Notes: generated from the sequence alone by a model not told the origin. Numbered from the stretch's first letter, positions 22,975 through 33,911 are shown. The stretch is DNA of 64,000 nucleotides from Scopulibacillus daqui (GCF_016908855.1 NZ_JAFBER010000008.1:1-64000); one strand, 5' to 3'. A program made the numbers and translations.

Positions 22975-24044
22975 TGTGCTTCCGCCTGTTCAATTAACTT
23001 CGCTTGTTCATCAACGATTAATGCATCGATGATTTCATCAAGTTTGCCTTCAAGAATTTGATCAAGCTTTTGCAGCGTTAGACCAATCCGGTGATCGGTG
23101 ACACGGCTTTGCGGGAAATTATAAGTGCGGATGCGTTCAGAACGGTCACCCGTTCCAACTGCTGATTTGCGGTGCGCCGCATATTCTTCCTGTGCTTCTT
23201 TTTGGAACTTATCGTATATTCTTGCCCGAAGCACTTTCATTGCTTTTTCTTTATTTTTGATCTGCGACTTCTCATCTTGGCATGAGACGACAATACCCGT
23301 CGGAACGTGTGTTAAGCGAACCGCTGACATCGTCGTGTTAACGCTTTGTCCGCCTGGTCCGCTCGAAGCAAATGTATCCACACGAATATCTTTTTCATTA
23401 ATGTCAACTTCAACTTCTTCGGCTTCAGGGAGTACAGCAACTGTTGCCGTAGAGGTATGGATACGCCCGCCTGATTCTGTCTCCGGCACACGCTGTACGC
23501 GGTGGGCGCCGTTTTCATATTTAAGTTTGGAATATGCTCCCGTACCGTTAATCATAAATATAATTTCTTTGTAGCCGCCGACTTCATTTGGGCTTGCTTC
23601 GATAACTTCAGTCTTCCACCCTTGCGCTTCCGCATAGCGGGAATACATTTTGAACAGATCGCCCGCAAATAAAGCAGCTTCATCACCGCCGGCAGCGCCT
23701 CTGATTTCAACAATAACGTTTTTATCATCATTAGGGTCCTTAGGAATAAGCAATACCTTCAATTTCTCTTCTAAGCTTTCTTTTTCTTCCTCTAACTCGG
23801 CGATTTCTAATCTGACCATTTCCTTCATGTCGTTATCCAGCTTCTCTTCAAGCATTTCCTTTGCATCCTTCAGCTGGTCTTCGACGTCCTTATATCGGCG
23901 AAAGGTTTGCACCGTTTCCTCAAGGTCAGATTGTTCCTTCGAATATTCACGAAGTTTTTTTGTATCGCTAATGACATCCGGGTCAGATAATAGCTGGTTT
24001 AATTTTTCGTAACGGTCTTCAAGTGACTGTAAACGTTCAAGCAC
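22971..24044 (-). CDS. prfA: peptide chain release factor 1
   Basis: A 357-aa translation terminator for UAA/UAG. The peptidyl-transfer motif GGQ lies in [11 protein letters not shown]. The frame begins at GTG 24053, which is within the GAGGTG ribosome site. GTG 24044 is spaced correctly and yields the family-typical [16 protein letters not shown]. It forms a coupled pair with prmC. Confidence 0.97.
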   Translation of the reverse strand: MLERLQSLEDRYEKLNQLLSDPDVISDTKKLREYSKEQSDLEETVQTFRRYKDVEDQLKDAKEMLEEKLDNDMKEMVRLEIAELEEEKESLEEKLKVLLIPKDPNDDKNVIVEIRGAAGGDEAALFAGDLFKMYSRYAEAQGWKTEVIEASPNEVGGYKEIIFMINGTGAYSKLKYENGAHRVQRVPETESGGRIHTSTATVAVLPEAEEVEVDINEKDIRVDTFASSGPGGQSVNTTMSAVRLTHVPTGIVVSCQDEKSQIKNKEKAMKVLRARIYDKFQKEAQEEYAAHRKSAVGTGDRSERIRTYNFPQSRVTDHRIGLTLQKLDQILEGKLDEIIDALIVDEQAKLIEQAEAQ

Positions 24045-24163
24045 CGTCTTCACCTCATTTTCTTCCTATACCAATAAATACGTATTCAAATTTGAACAAC
24101 CATTATAATATATTCATTATATTATAGGGTTTGCAGCCAGTCAAAGCTGCCTAAGTTGTTTAT

Positions 24164-24192
24164 TTGCCATTTAAGTATTACACTCTTATAAA
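24164..24192 (+). promoter_or_regulatory. promoter of the CoA-disulfide reductase gene
   Basis: TTGCCA (24164-24169), a 17-bp spacer and TATAAA (24187-24192), 44 bp before the ATG. Confidence 0.6.
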
Positions 24193-24235
24193 AGCGTTTT
24201 AATTCTGTAAAACTAAAGCGAAAGCGGGGAACAAC

Positions 24236-25567
24236 ATGCAATATGTCATCATCGGCGGAGATGCGGCAGGCATGAGCGCTGCTATGCAAATTATTCGACA
24301 TGATCAACACGCAAAGGTAATCACCCTGGAAAAGGGCAATATCTACTCTTACAGCCAGTGCGGCCTCCCCTATTTGATCGGTCAAGATATCACGTCTTCT
24401 TCAAAACTGATTGCCCGTTCTATAGATACTTTTCGAAATAAATACGGGATTGATGCAAGATGCGGTTATGAAGTAACAGAAATAGATGCTGAAGCAAAAC
24501 AGGTCAAAGGAAAAACAGTTGAACATCATAAACCCTTCAGTATTTCTTACGATAAGTTATTAATCGCAACCGGAGCCGACCCCGTGTTCCCAGATTGGAG
24601 CGGCAAACACTTTAAAGGGATTTATACTTTGAAAACAATATCTGACGCAGAAAAAATGATAAAAGGATTATCAAGGGATGTTCAGCACGCTGTGATTATT
24701 GGCGGGGGATATATCGGGCTCGAAGTTGCAGAAGCGTTTTATAAACGGAAACTTAAAGTTACAATGATCGACAGAGGTTCCCGGTTAATCAAAGTCTTCG
24801 ATTCGGATATGTCTGAGCTGATTCATGAAGAGGCAGCAAATAAGGGGATAAAAATTATTTTAAACGAAGAAGTCCAAGAATTTAAAGGCGATGAGTTTGT
24901 CCAAGCTGTTGAAACAGATAAAGGATCATATAAAGCGGACATTGCCGTCGCCGCCGCCGGCATTGCGCCAAACACATCTTTCCTTGAACATACACCTGTT
25001 GAACTGGGCATTAAGAATGCTATTAAAGTCAATGAATATATGGAAACAAGCGCAGAAAATATCTATGCTGCCGGTGATTGCGCGCTTCAATACCACCGGC
25101 TAAAAAAGGCCTACGATTACATACCGCTCGGCACAAACGCTAATAAAATGGGGCGCATCGCCGGAATGAATATGATTGGCGAAAGACGGCCGTTTGCAGG
25201 CATTACAGGAACATCTATCATTAAATTTATTGATCTGGAACTTGGCAGAAGCGGCTTAACAGAAGAAGATGCCGCCAAGCTCGGATACGATTTTGAGGCC
25301 GTTAAAATTAAATCGACAGATATCGCCGGATACTTCCCGGGAAAGACACCATTATGGGTTAAACTTATTGCGGAAAAAGGCACTAAAAAATTGCTCGGAG
25401 GCCAAGTTATCGGAAGAAACGGCGCGGCCAAACGGACAGATGTCATTGCAGCAGCATTATACAGCGGTCTGACAATCACTGATTTAGAGAATTTAGATCT
25501 TTCTTATGCTCCGCCGTTTAACAGCGTCTGGGATCCTATACAGCAAGCGGCGAGGCGATTTAAGTAA
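24236..25567 (+). CDS. CoA-disulfide reductase family flavoprotein
   Basis: A 443-aa FAD- and NAD(P)H-binding pyridine nucleotide-disulfide oxidoreductase. It has an N-terminal FAD motif (IIGGDAAGMSAA) and the single redox Cys42 in SYSQCGLPY, the CoADR/NADH-oxidase class signature. The NAD(P)H motif is VIIGGGYIGLE and the late FAD motif is IYAAGDCA. The C-terminal YAPPFNSVWDP includes the Tyr conserved in CoA-disulfide reductases. It probably reduces CoA disulfide (or a related persulfide or peroxide) in the cytoplasm. This rightward gene sits between the leftward prfA and tdk, with its own promoter. Confidence 0.85.
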   Translation: MQYVIIGGDAAGMSAAMQIIRHDQHAKVITLEKGNIYSYSQCGLPYLIGQDITSSSKLIARSIDTFRNKYGIDARCGYEVTEIDAEAKQVKGKTVEHHKPFSISYDKLLIATGADPVFPDWSGKHFKGIYTLKTISDAEKMIKGLSRDVQHAVIIGGGYIGLEVAEAFYKRKLKVTMIDRGSRLIKVFDSDMSELIHEEAANKGIKIILNEEVQEFKGDEFVQAVETDKGSYKADIAVAAAGIAPNTSFLEHTPVELGIKNAIKVNEYMETSAENIYAAGDCALQYHRLKKAYDYIPLGTNANKMGRIAGMNMIGERRPFAGITGTSIIKFIDLELGRSGLTEEDAAKLGYDFEAVKIKSTDIAGYFPGKTPLWVKLIAEKGTKKLLGGQVIGRNGAAKRTDVIAAALYSGLTITDLENLDLSYAPPFNSVWDPIQQAARRFK

Positions 25568-25586
25568 GGATTTCTATCAAAAGGAA

Positions 25587-25607
25587 AAACTCGCCAATCG
25601 GCGAGTT
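25587..25607. terminator. bidirectional terminator between CoADR gene and tdk
   Basis: AAACTCGCC-AAT-GGCGAGTTT hairpin with A/T tracts on both sides, between convergent stops at 25567 and 25612. Confidence 0.85.
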
Positions 25608-25611
25608 TCTC

Positions 25612-26229
25612 TTATACCATTTCTTCTGCCAGCTTATTTCTTTTGGATTGGGGCTTTCCCGGCACTTCATGACAATGCCTGCACCTTGCTTCATATGATT
25701 CAGAGGCACCGACTAGAATAACTGGATCATGATAAGATGCCGGCTGATGATTAATCAAACGTTGTGTACGGCTTGCAGGCGATCCGCAAACCATACAAAT
25801 AGCATTTAATTTAGTCACTGTTTCGCTGGCTGCCATTAATTCCGGGACAGCGCCAAACGGCTCTCCTTTAAAATCGAGATCCAAACCTGCGACAATAACC
25901 CGAACACCGCTGTCAGCCAACTTTCCGCAAACATCAACAATACCCTCATCAAAAAATTGGACTTCATCAATAGCAACGACCTGAGTATCTTTTTCTACCC
26001 TGGAGAAAATCTCTTCAGACGTGCTTGCCGGAAGGGCTTTTACAGAATTGCCAGTATGCGAGACAACTGCCTCCTCAGCATAGCGATTGTCTATAGCAGG
26101 CTTAAATACCTGGATTTTCAGCTTACCAAAACTGGCACGGCGCACGCGGCGAATCAGTTCTTCCGACTTTCCGGAAAACATGCTTCCGCAAATACATTCA
26201 ATCCAGCCCGTTTGATTTGTCAATTGCAT
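25612..26229 (-). CDS. tdk: thymidine kinase
   Basis: A 205-aa type II thymidine kinase that salvages thymidine to dTMP. P-loop GSMFSGKS (about residues 15-22), Walker B-like [10 protein letters not shown], and a zinc ribbon with CMVC and CRHC. ATG at 26229 has AAAGGATG upstream; the ATG three codons earlier overlaps that site. It lies next to rpmE, the usual Bacillus order. Confidence 0.96.
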   Translation of the reverse strand: MQLTNQTGWIECICGSMFSGKSEELIRRVRRASFGKLKIQVFKPAIDNRYAEEAVVSHTGNSVKALPASTSEEIFSRVEKDTQVVAIDEVQFFDEGIVDVCGKLADSGVRVIVAGLDLDFKGEPFGAVPELMAASETVTKLNAICMVCGSPASRTQRLINHQPASYHDPVILVGASESYEARCRHCHEVPGKPQSKRNKLAEEMV

Positions 26230-26313
26230 GACAAGCATCCTTTCTTACATAACACTCCGTAAGTATAAGTTAAAAAAAATGACATGTAGCTGTTAACAAA
26301 GATTAAGTATATG

Positions 26314-26343
26314 AAAAAACAGGCAAGAAAAGAGCTTGCCTGT
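26314..26343 (-). terminator. terminator of rpmE
   Basis: ACAGGCAAG / CTTGCCTGT hairpin followed by six T, 15 bp beyond the rpmE stop on the complement. Confidence 0.9.
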
Positions 26344-26357
26344 ATGAATGACAAAAA

Positions 26358-26561
26358 TTATTTAAGGTTATATTTCTTCTTAAAGCGATCAACACGTCCG
26401 CCTTTATCAGCAAATTTCTGACGGCCAGTGTAGAAAGGATGGCATTCAGAACAAATTTCTACGCGTAGCGGACCTTCTTTCACGGAACCACTTTCAAATT
26501 CATTACCGCAAGAACATTTTACAGTAACTTTATGATATTCAGGATGGATTCCTTGCTTCAT
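26358..26561 (-). CDS. rpmE: ribosomal protein L31, zinc-binding form
   Basis: A 67-aa large-subunit protein. The four zinc ligands are present: Cys16 and Cys18 in CSCG, Cys37 and Cys40 in CSEC. This is therefore the C+ paralog that also acts as a zinc store in Bacillus. ATG 26561 is preferred over ATG 26570 because AAAGGAG directly abuts the latter. Confidence 0.96.
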   Translation of the reverse strand: MKQGIHPEYHKVTVKCSCGNEFESGSVKEGPLRVEICSECHPFYTGRQKFADKGGRVDRFKKKYNLK

Positions 26562-26749
26562 TCTACTCATCTCCTTTTCGCCCTGATTTTATCTCAAACC
26601 AGAGTTTAATCACAACTAGCATCTAGTATAACAAGATCATTGCCTGTTTTCAAGGGGATACCAAAAAGTGTCTAAAAACCCTTGTTTTCGTCTCAATGAT
26701 ATCCCTGACAAAGATTTAAAATTATAACCCGCTCAAAAAAATGTAATGA

Positions 26750-28015
26750 TTATTTTAGAGCGCCGCTTTTTTCCTTATCAAATAAGGCAAAAAACTCTTC
26801 ATTAGACTTCGTTTGCTTGATTCGTTTATAAAAATGTTCAACAAAATCAGCCGAATCATCCATTGTTTTTCTCATCACCCAGAGCTTATCAAGGTGATTT
26901 TTGTCAATAAGCATTTCTTCTTTTCTTGTCCCGGATCTGCGGATATCGATCGCAGGGAAGATGCGGCGCTCAGCTAAGCGTCGGTCAAGGTGCAGCTCCA
27001 TATTGCCTGTCCCTTTAAATTCTTCATAAATAACATCATCCATACGGGACCCTGTATCTACCAATGCGGTGGCCAGTATTGTTAAACTGCCCCCTTCTTC
27101 AATATTTCGAGCTGCTCCAAAGAAACGCTTCGGACGATGAAAAGCGGCCGGATCAATCCCGCCGGACAGCGTTCTTCCGCTCGGCGGAATAACTAAATTA
27201 TAAGCACGCGCCAATCGAGTAATACTATCCATTAGAATAACAACATCTTTTTTATGCTCAACTAAACGCATGGCTCGCTCTAAAACTAATTCTGATACTT
27301 TTATGTGATTTTCGGGAACTTCATCGAATGTTGAGCTGACGACATCACCTTTGACTGAACGTTCAATGTCAGTAACTTCTTCCGGACGTTCATCAACAAG
27401 CAAGACGATGAGCTCCGCATCAGGATGGTTGGTTGAAATGCTGTTGGCTATTTGTTTCAAAAGCATTGTCTTGCCTGCCTTAGGTGGTGCCACAATCAAA
27501 CCGCGCTGACCATATCCTACAGGTGAGATCATATCTATAATCCGAGTCGAAATGCTTTTTTCATCTGTTTCTAAAACCATCTTCTTTTCCGGATATAGAG
27601 GCGTTAGTGCCGGGAAATGAACCCGTTCTTTTGATGTATCAGGATCTTCTCCATTAACCGCTTCCACATGAAGCAATCCGTAATAACGTTCATTCTCCTT
27701 CGGGGGACGAACCTTTCCGGAAACTTTATCACCGTTTCTTAAATCGAACCTTCTGATTTGCGAAGCAGAAATGTAAATATCTTCTGAACTCGGCGAATAA
27801 TTAATCGGTCTTAAAAAACCAAATCCTTCAGACGGGATAATCTCTAAAATACCTTCCATAAATGAAAAACCGTCTTGTTCAGCGCGCGCTTTCAAAATCG
27901 CAAATATAAGTTCCCGTTTTGTAAGCTTACTGTAATAAGAAATTTTATAATTGCGTGCAAGCTCATATAAATCTTTAAGTTTCATATTTTCTAATTCTGC
28001 TAATGTTACTCCCAT
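26750..28015 (-). CDS. rho: transcription termination factor Rho
   Basis: A 421-aa hexameric RNA-dependent ATPase. The N-terminal RNA-binding domain (about residues 50-115) includes EGFGFLRP, and the ATPase core has P-loop APPKAGKT and Walker [11 protein letters not shown]. The Q/R loop [19 protein letters not shown] is present. The start at 28015 has only a weak ribosome site (GTGGTG); the similar N-terminus of Bacillus Rho supports it. A terminator-like hairpin lies 26 bp upstream of the start, suggesting attenuation (see findings). Confidence 0.96.
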   Translation of the reverse strand: MGVTLAELENMKLKDLYELARNYKISYYSKLTKRELIFAILKARAEQDGFSFMEGILEIIPSEGFGFLRPINYSPSSEDIYISASQIRRFDLRNGDKVSGKVRPPKENERYYGLLHVEAVNGEDPDTSKERVHFPALTPLYPEKKMVLETDEKSISTRIIDMISPVGYGQRGLIVAPPKAGKTMLLKQIANSISTNHPDAELIVLLVDERPEEVTDIERSVKGDVVSSTFDEVPENHIKVSELVLERAMRLVEHKKDVVILMDSITRLARAYNLVIPPSGRTLSGGIDPAAFHRPKRFFGAARNIEEGGSLTILATALVDTGSRMDDVIYEEFKGTGNMELHLDRRLAERRIFPAIDIRRSGTRKEEMLIDKNHLDKLWVMRKTMDDSADFVEHFYKRIKQTKSNEEFFALFDKEKSGALK

Positions 28016-28040
28016 TATGACACCACACTTCACTGATTTT

Positions 28041-28064
28041 AAAGAAAACTTGGCTGGTGCCAAG
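28041..28064 (-). terminator. hairpin terminator in the rho leader
   Basis: On the complement CTTGGC-ACCA-GCCAAG is followed by TTTTCTTT, ending 26 bp before the rho ATG. It is far from glpX, which has its own terminator, so it is a candidate attenuator. Confidence 0.7.
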
Positions 28065-28421
28065 CCTTAAATGCACAGGCAGCTGCCAAGAACTTTAGAG
28101 TATCATGGCTCACTCTGTTCCGCGCAGTCTCCCTTTTGCTACGACTTTATACTATCTTCCTTGTCTTAGCGGCTGCACTGAGCCTGCTTCTTATGTTGCC
28201 AAGATATATTTTCTGATAGTATAAAAACTAAAAATGAATGAACGGCACATGAAGGACTCTTTCAAAAGGAAAGGAAGAGATTAAGGAGCTGTATAAAGAA
28301 AGTCCATTGAATTACTCATTATTCTTACCACATCTTTAAGTTTTAATCAAATCGGGTAATATTCCAAATAGATTATTTATATGCGGGACTTATTATACTC
28401 TTGTTCAATTATAATTTCAAT
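28065..28421 (-). other. rho leader / intergenic region, structured
   Basis: No convincing gene is present in this 357-bp stretch. ATACTATC (28150-28157) and GATAGTAT (28215-28222) form inverted arms around a G/C-richer block containing CTTG / CAAG pairing. A promoter for rho could not be assigned firmly; a TATACT overlaps the outer arm. Confidence 0.4.
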
Positions 28422-28448
28422 AAGGCACCAGCTAATGCTAGTGCCTTT
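28422..28448 (-). terminator. terminator of glpX
   Basis: AAGGCACTAGC-ATTA-GCTGGTGCCTT hairpin followed by an A/T tract, about 20 bp after the glpX stop. Confidence 0.85.
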
Positions 28449-28470
28449 TATTCAGGAAAAATAACCCAAA

Positions 28471-29442
28471 TTAATCTTCTTTTATAACTAAATGAGGCTT
28501 TTTGATCAAACTGTGCGAACCTTTTATAAATCGTACTGTTCCCGATTTCGCGCGCATAACAAGCGAATGCGTTGTTCCCCTTGCCCCATGAATCCGGGCG
28601 CCTTTTAACAACTCGCCGTCTGTGACGCCTGTGGCCGCAAATATCGCATCATCTCCGCGCACAAGGTCATCCATGCGAAGCACTTGATTCGGATCCTCAA
28701 TGCCCATCTTCTTGCAGCGTTCTCTTTCCTCATCGTTTTGAGGCAATAGACGGCCCTGTATTTCCCCGCCTAAACATTTTAAAGCAACGGCTGCGATCAC
28801 GCCTTCCGGAGCACCGCCAGCACCGAACAAAATATCAACGCCTGTATCATCAAAGCCGGTATTAATGGCAGCTGCCACATCACCTTCCGGAATTAATTTA
28901 ATTCTGGCGCCGGCTTCACGTATTTCATGAATAATGCGGGCATGGCGTTCACGGTCAAGAACAGTAGCCACGACATCTTCAATGTCCTTATTCTTAGCCT
29001 TTGCAACGGCTTTCAAATTATCGATGATAGGAGCATTGATGTCAACTTGCCCGACAGCCTCACGCCCAACAGCCAATTTATCCATATACATATCCGGTGC
29101 ATGCAAAAGATTGCCCTGTTCAGCAACAGCAAGAACTGCAAGCGCATTCCAAGTACCGGCCGCGACTATATTAGTGCCTTCTAATGGATCAACGGCAACG
29201 TCTACTTTCGGCCCGACGCCGGTTCCCAGCTTTTCGCCGATATACAGCATCGGTGCATTGTCCATTTCTCCTTCGCCAATAACAACAGTCCCTTGCATGG
29301 GAACGGTGTCAAATACATTGCGCATGGCGGTAGTTGCCGCATTGTCAGCTTCTTCTTTCTTTCCTCTCCCCATCCAACTCGCGGAGGCTAACGCAGCAGC
29401 TTCAGTTACTCTTACAAGTTCCATCGAAAGACTTCTTTCCAC
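28471..29442 (-). CDS. glpX: class II fructose-1,6-bisphosphatase GlpX
   Basis: A 323-aa gluconeogenic phosphatase of the lithium-sensitive phosphatase fold. It has the metal-binding motifs [11 protein letters not shown] and DPLEGTN, and [13 protein letters not shown] at 29442 is spaced correctly from AAGGGGTG and gives the family-typical [17 protein letters not shown]; the GTG three codons upstream lies inside the ribosome site. The neighbourhood rho-glpX-murAB-tal-fbaA-spo0F is conserved in Bacillus. Confidence 0.95.
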   Translation of the reverse strand: MERSLSMELVRVTEAAALASASWMGRGKKEEADNAATTAMRNVFDTVPMQGTVVIGEGEMDNAPMLYIGEKLGTGVGPKVDVAVDPLEGTNIVAAGTWNALAVLAVAEQGNLLHAPDMYMDKLAVGREAVGQVDINAPIIDNLKAVAKAKNKDIEDVVATVLDRERHARIIHEIREAGARIKLIPEGDVAAAINTGFDDTGVDILFGAGGAPEGVIAAVALKCLGGEIQGRLLPQNDEERERCKKMGIEDPNQVLRMDDLVRGDDAIFAATGVTDGELLKGARIHGARGTTHSLVMRAKSGTVRFIKGSHSLIKKPHLVIKED

Positions 29443-29711
29443 AAAAGTCACCCCTTGTTATAACCACAACCTATAAAATGGTGTCCGGTTTATCCTCTTT
29501 TTTGTACAAATGCTGTATCTCTTATGCTATTTCAAATGAAAATCAGACTCGCTGACGAGTTTGCATCGGTTAAGCCAGAAAATATAAGCCGGCGCTAAAG
29601 CAGCATTTAAACACGGAAAAGTTTCTTTGCAGCTTTAGCTGAAACGCTGACGCCTCTTCAAATATGTTGCAGAGGATGCATTCCCCCAGGTTTGCGCCAG
29701 CCAAGGTTTCT
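29443..29711. other. intergenic region between murAB and glpX
   Basis: No gene is seen. GCTAAAGC (29593-29600) and GCTTTAGC (29632-29639) form a hairpin, and the 3' side of murAB has further partial stems but no clear U-tract terminator. Confidence 0.4.
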
Positions 29712-31004
29712 TTAACTGCTGGCTTTTATTTCTTCAATTTCATGAAGATCCAGGTCTTCGCGCCATATGTTAGCACCTATTCCCTGCAATTTTTCTACCA
29801 GTTGGCTGTACCCGCGATCTATGTGATCAACGCCAAGCACTTCTGTAATTCCATTGGCCATTAAGCCAGCTACAACAAGCGAAGCGCCGGCTCTTAAATC
29901 GGTTGCTTTCACCTTGGCTCCTTGTAATCCTGTCGGTCCAGTAATAATTGAGGATCTGCCTTCCACCTTCATTTCAGCGCTCATCCGCCTTAATTCGTCG
30001 ATATGCTTAAATCTCGAACCATAAATAGTGTCTGTTACAATGCTTGTTCCCTTAGCCTGTGTAAGCAAACTGGTCAGAGGCTGTTGCAAATCCGTTGGAA
30101 AGCCAGGATATACGAGGGTTTTAATGTCAACGCTCTTTAATTCATTTACTTGACGCGAAACCGCAATCTGGTCATCATAAATATCGACTGTTATGCCCAT
30201 CTCTCTGAGCTTGGCAGTTAATGATTCTAAATGCCGCGGAATCACATTATCAATAAGAACACGGTCGCCCATTGCCGCAGCCACAATCATATATGTACCA
30301 GCTTCGATACGATCAGGAATAATTGAATGGCGACAACCATGCAGCTCATCAACACCGTCAATACGGATCACATCTGTTCCTGCACCTTTAATTTTTGCAC
30401 CCATACTTGACAGGAGTGTAGCTACATCAATAATTTCTGGTTCTTTTGCCGCATTTTCAATAATTGTCCGCCCTTTAGCCCTGACCGCAGCCAGCATGAT
30501 ATTAATTGTTGCACCAACACTGACAACGTCTAAATAAATCCGCGCACCTCTTAATTCCTTTGCACGCAAGTAAATAGCTCCCTGTTCATTGGTTACAGAA
30601 GCTCCCAGCGCCTCAAATCCCTTTATATGCTGATCAATGGGGCGCGGGCCAAGGTTGCATCCTCCCGGCAAACCAATGACAGCCTTTTTGAAACGCCCGA
30701 GCATAGCTCCCATTAAATAATATGAAGCGCGCAGTTTCTTAACAGGACCATTGGGCAATGGCATATCAATCATTTGAGAAGGATCAATAGTTAATGTATG
30801 TCCTTCATACACTACTTTACCGCCTATTTCTTTTAAAAGCTCACAAAGAGTACGGACATCGGAAATGTTTGGAAGTTGTTCGATTGTCACCGTTGAATTC
30901 GCAAGTATGGCAGCAGGTATTAACGCAACAGCACTATTTTTGGCACCGCTTACTTGGATGGTTCCCTTGAGACGATGACCGCCTTCAATCATTAATTTCT
31001 CCAT
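29712..31004 (-). CDS. murAB: UDP-N-acetylglucosamine 1-carboxyvinyltransferase paralog (MurAB)
   Basis: A 430-aa second MurA. The fosfomycin-target Cys is in [10 protein letters not shown], with the conserved [13 protein letters not shown] after it. It catalyses the same step as murAA at 4600-5928 and is the less dominant paralog in B. subtilis. ATG at 31004 has AAGGAG upstream. Its place between fbaA/tal and glpX is conserved in Bacillus. Confidence 0.95.
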   Translation of the reverse strand: MEKLMIEGGHRLKGTIQVSGAKNSAVALIPAAILANSTVTIEQLPNISDVRTLCELLKEIGGKVVYEGHTLTIDPSQMIDMPLPNGPVKKLRASYYLMGAMLGRFKKAVIGLPGGCNLGPRPIDQHIKGFEALGASVTNEQGAIYLRAKELRGARIYLDVVSVGATINIMLAAVRAKGRTIIENAAKEPEIIDVATLLSSMGAKIKGAGTDVIRIDGVDELHGCRHSIIPDRIEAGTYMIVAAAMGDRVLIDNVIPRHLESLTAKLREMGITVDIYDDQIAVSRQVNELKSVDIKTLVYPGFPTDLQQPLTSLLTQAKGTSIVTDTIYGSRFKHIDELRRMSAEMKVEGRSSIITGPTGLQGAKVKATDLRAGASLVVAGLMANGITEVLGVDHIDRGYSQLVEKLQGIGANIWREDLDLHEIEEIKASS

Positions 31005-31118
31005 GATAAACTCCTTTTCCGTGTCAGTCTATTTGACCAGATTTTCATTACACTAATTATTATGGACCGATTTTTATTCTAACATGTAAATTCAAATAAT
31101 TTAAGATGTTAGATAAAT

Positions 31119-31152
31119 AAAAAAAATGCAGGGCACCTCTAAAAAGAGGTGC
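31119..31152 (-). terminator. terminator of tal
   Basis: GCACCTC / GAGGTGC hairpin (31133-31152), then a short spacer and eight T on the complement. Confidence 0.75.
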
Positions 31153-31168
31153 ACTACTACTACTATCT

Positions 31169-31816
31169 TTATCGATTTTGATATTTTTCCCAGTCAGCTA
31201 AGAAGTCGCTTAGCCCTTTATCGGTTAATGGGTGTTTCATCATTTGCATAAATACTTTATGCGGAATGGTTGCAATGTGTGCGCCTGCTTCTGCAGCTTC
31301 TGTGACGTGCATAGTATGGCGGATAGAAGCAGCAATGATTTCTGTATCAAGTCCATGGATATCAAACAGTTCAGCAATTTGTGCAATAAGCTCTATGCCA
31401 TTTTGTCCAATATCATCTAAGCGGCCGACAAACGGCGATACATAAGTTGCGCCGGCGCGGGCTGCAAGCAATGCTTGGTTAGCTGAAAAGATCAGCGTAA
31501 CATTTGTTTTAATACCTTCTTTGGCAAAAGCATGGACAGCTTTAAGGCCTTCTTGAGTCATCGGTACTTTAACAGTAATATTTGGTGCGATGGCTGCAAG
31601 CTTTTTGCCTTCTTCAATCATGTCTTCAGCTTTAGTTGATACAACTTCGGCACTGACAGAGCCTTTTACAATTGAAGTGATTTCACGAAGACGATCATGA
31701 AAATCAACACCCTCTTTGGCAACAAGAGAAGGGTTAGTCGTCACACCAGAAAGAACACCTAAATCGTTAATTTCACGGATTTGGTCAATATTTGCCGTAT
31801 CTATAAAGAATTTCAC
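31169..31816 (-). CDS. tal: transaldolase
   Basis: A 215-aa short transaldolase (TalC/MipB class) of the non-oxidative pentose phosphate pathway. The Schiff-base Lys is in ITVKVPMT, and [13 protein letters not shown] is the N-terminal signature. The ATG at 31822 lies within the GGGGGC ribosome site. GTG at 31816 is better spaced and gives the typical [10 protein letters not shown]. It lies downstream of fbaA. Confidence 0.95.
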   Translation of the reverse strand: MKFFIDTANIDQIREINDLGVLSGVTTNPSLVAKEGVDFHDRLREITSIVKGSVSAEVVSTKAEDMIEEGKKLAAIAPNITVKVPMTQEGLKAVHAFAKEGIKTNVTLIFSANQALLAARAGATYVSPFVGRLDDIGQNGIELIAQIAELFDIHGLDTEIIAASIRHTMHVTEAAEAGAHIATIPHKVFMQMMKHPLTDKGLSDFLADWEKYQNR

Positions 31817-31917
31817 TATCATTGCCCCCTGGTAAATTTAGTTCATATCAATCCATAAGAGAATCATATTCTTTTTTATGGTTCTCAAATTCATTGGATT
31901 TCATGTAGCAGAAAGAT

Positions 31918-31976
31918 TAAAAATCGATAACATATAGCGGACGCTTGGGCATTCGCTATAATGTATCGATTTTTTA
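31918..31976. terminator. large hairpin after fbaA
   Basis: AAATCGATA / TATCGATTT arms with an inner ATAGCG / CGCTAT pairing and A/T runs at both ends. It lies about 140 bp past the fbaA stop and ahead of tal. The T-rich flanks on both strands suit bidirectional termination. Nothing else is seen between 31817 and 32117. Confidence 0.6.
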
Positions 31977-32117
31977 TTTAAGTTCCGGAAAGGCCGCGGT
32001 CAAAAAGTCTGGGTAACAGATGCTGACAAAACGAGTTTATTTCAGTTTGTTTCCATAAGCAGATTTCTTCCGCTGGAACATCTTGCTGCGCTTCACACTT
32101 TTTGAAACCTTGTGATT

Positions 32118-32981
32118 TTATGCTTTGCCGGATGAGCCGAATTCACGCATCTTGCCGATAACTGTTTCTTTAATAGCATCGCGGGCCGGCCCTAGATATT
32201 TTCTTGGGTCATATAAATCTGGTTTTTCATTAAGCACTTGTCTTACTGCTTTTGTAGATGCAATTTGGTTTTCAGTATTTACATTAATTTTTGCGTGGCC
32301 AAGTGAAATAGCCTTTTTAATATCTTTTGTAGGAATACCTGTACCGCCGTGTAGAACAAGCGGAATACCTACGAGGTTGTTGATTTCTTCCATGCGCTCG
32401 AAACCTAGGTTAGGTTCGCCTTTATACGGTCCGTGAACAGAACCCAGCGCAGGAGCAAAACAATCAACGCCAGTTTCTTTAACAAGCTTTTCGCATTCTG
32501 ATGGAATAGCATATGCTGCTTCTGCATCTTCAACAACAAGATCATCTTCTTGTCCGCCGATGCGGCCGAGTTCAGCTTCAACAGATACGCCTACTGCATG
32601 AGCAGCGTCGACAACTTTCTTAGTATAGGCAATATTTTCCTCAAGCGGATAATGTGAACCGTCGAACATCACAGATGTAAATCCTGCATTAATGGCTTGC
32701 ATACATTTTTCGAAAGATGAACCGTGATCGAGGTGAATGGCTACAGGAACAGAAATATTAAATTCCTCCATTAGCGCTTTAACCATTGCAACAGTCACTT
32801 TAAAACCGCCCATGTATCTTGCAGCGCCCTCGGAAACACCTAAAATAACTGGTGACTTCTCTTCCTCAGCAGCTTGAAGAATCGCTTGAGTAAACTCCAA
32901 GTTATTGATATTAAATTGACCTACTGCATACTTTTCGGCTTTCGCCTTTTCAAGCATTTCTTTCATTGAAACTAAAGGCAT
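32118..32981 (-). CDS. fbaA: class II fructose-bisphosphate aldolase
   Basis: A 287-aa zinc aldolase of glycolysis. Metal and substrate motifs include [25 protein letters not shown] and the later [11 protein letters not shown] at 32981 has AAAGGAGG 8 bases upstream; twelve additional in-frame codons are not needed. It lies between spo0F and tal, as in Bacillus. Confidence 0.96.
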   Translation of the reverse strand: MPLVSMKEMLEKAKAEKYAVGQFNINNLEFTQAILQAAEEEKSPVILGVSEGAARYMGGFKVTVAMVKALMEEFNISVPVAIHLDHGSSFEKCMQAINAGFTSVMFDGSHYPLEENIAYTKKVVDAAHAVGVSVEAELGRIGGQEDDLVVEDAEAAYAIPSECEKLVKETGVDCFAPALGSVHGPYKGEPNLGFERMEEINNLVGIPLVLHGGTGIPTKDIKKAISLGHAKINVNTENQIASTKAVRQVLNEKPDLYDPRKYLGPARDAIKETVIGKMREFGSSGKA

Positions 32982-33144
32982 ATGTAACCCTCCTTTATAT
33001 TTACAAACTTCTTTCAACTGTCAGCTGCAACCTGCTGTCAGTTAAAAGAAGAGGCACAGGAACAATAATTATTGTTTCGCTCCTTCGACTCAACATGTAT
33101 AGCATACCATAAAATCGGGTTAAAAATAATCTCATATGCTCCTT

Positions 33145-33519
33145 TTATAATGGTAATTCTTTTTGAACCGCTTTCAATACATCATCGATATCAAACGGTT
33201 TTGCAAAGTGTGTAATAGCACCGTTATCAATGGCTTCTTGGATCATATCAAGTTCTCCGTAAGCTGTCATAATAATAACTTTGATGCCGCTGTTTTTGGC
33301 TTTAATTCTTTTAAGTATTTCCAGCCCATCCATTCCTGGTATTTTCATATCGAGAATAACAAGCTTTGGTTCTTCTTTTTCTACAATGTCTAAAGCTTGA
33401 ACGCCATTGCCGGCCGTATATGTTTTATAGCCTTCTTTTTGAAAAATTTCATTCAGCAAAATCCGAATGCCAAATTGATCATCAACGATTAAAATTTTAC
33501 TATTTTCTGCACCAACCAT
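33145..33519 (-). CDS. spo0F: sporulation phosphorelay protein Spo0F
   Basis: A 124-aa single-domain response regulator that passes phosphate from sensor kinases to Spo0B. The acidic pair Asp13/Asp14 and the phospho-acceptor Asp57 ([12 protein letters not shown]) are present, along with the Thr of MTAYGE and the Lys of AKPFD. There is no output domain. ATG has GGGGAG upstream. Confidence 0.97.
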   Translation of the reverse strand: MVGAENSKILIVDDQFGIRILLNEIFQKEGYKTYTAGNGVQALDIVEKEEPKLVILDMKIPGMDGLEILKRIKAKNSGIKVIIMTAYGELDMIQEAIDNGAITHFAKPFDIDDVLKAVQKELPL

Positions 33520-33611
33520 TTGTATTTCTCCCCACCTTGGTTTTTAAAATGATCATCTATTATATGTATAAAAATGACAAACTAAGCCAAAAGCCACTAC
33601 ACGGTTAATTC

Positions 33612-33782
33612 GCTTCTCATTTAAAATCTCCTGCTCCTGCGCGAAGAAATTCAGAGAAGCTTTACAAAGCTCGTCGCAAAAAAAGGCGGGTGCTCCTGCG
33701 CCGCTGCTTATTCTGAGAAGCGTGGCCGGTTCTCGTCGCAGATCGCAGTATTTTCGTGAAGCCCTGCTCGGTGCTCCTGCGC
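33612..33782. repeat. degenerate tandem repeat array with TGCTCCTGCGC cores
   Basis: TGCTCCTGCGC occurs at 33632, 33691 and 33772. TTC(A/T)GAGAAGC occurs at 33650 and 33711, and TCGTCGCA at 33671 and 33733. That makes two full units of about 50 bp plus a partial third, between the divergent spo0F and ywjG. Open frames through it are not credible genes. The remainder of 33520-33911 is promoter sequence. Confidence 0.7.
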
Positions 33783-33860
33783 GGAGAATGTTTAAAGTCT
33801 ATCATTATGATGATGAACCATTTTTAAGACGATCGAACAAAAATGAACCATCCGCCGTTC

Positions 33861-33889
33861 TTACAAAATCAGGGCTGATAACCTATAAT
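33861..33889 (+). promoter_or_regulatory. promoter of ywjG
   Basis: TTACAA (33861-33866), a 17-bp spacer and TATAAT (33884-33889), 23 bp before the ywjG ATG. Confidence 0.65.
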
Positions 33890-33911
33890 AAAGTCGAAAG
33901 GGGTTTTAACG

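Noticed and set aside
24122-24385. Leftward 87-aa ORF upstream of the CoA-disulfide reductase gene
   Set aside because: It overlaps the start of a strong flavoprotein gene on the other strand and lacks a ribosome site.
28222-28344. Short rightward frames upstream of rho containing KELYKESPLNYSLF-like sequence
   Set aside because: No start with a ribosome site and stops on both sides; likely chance or an unrecognisable remnant.
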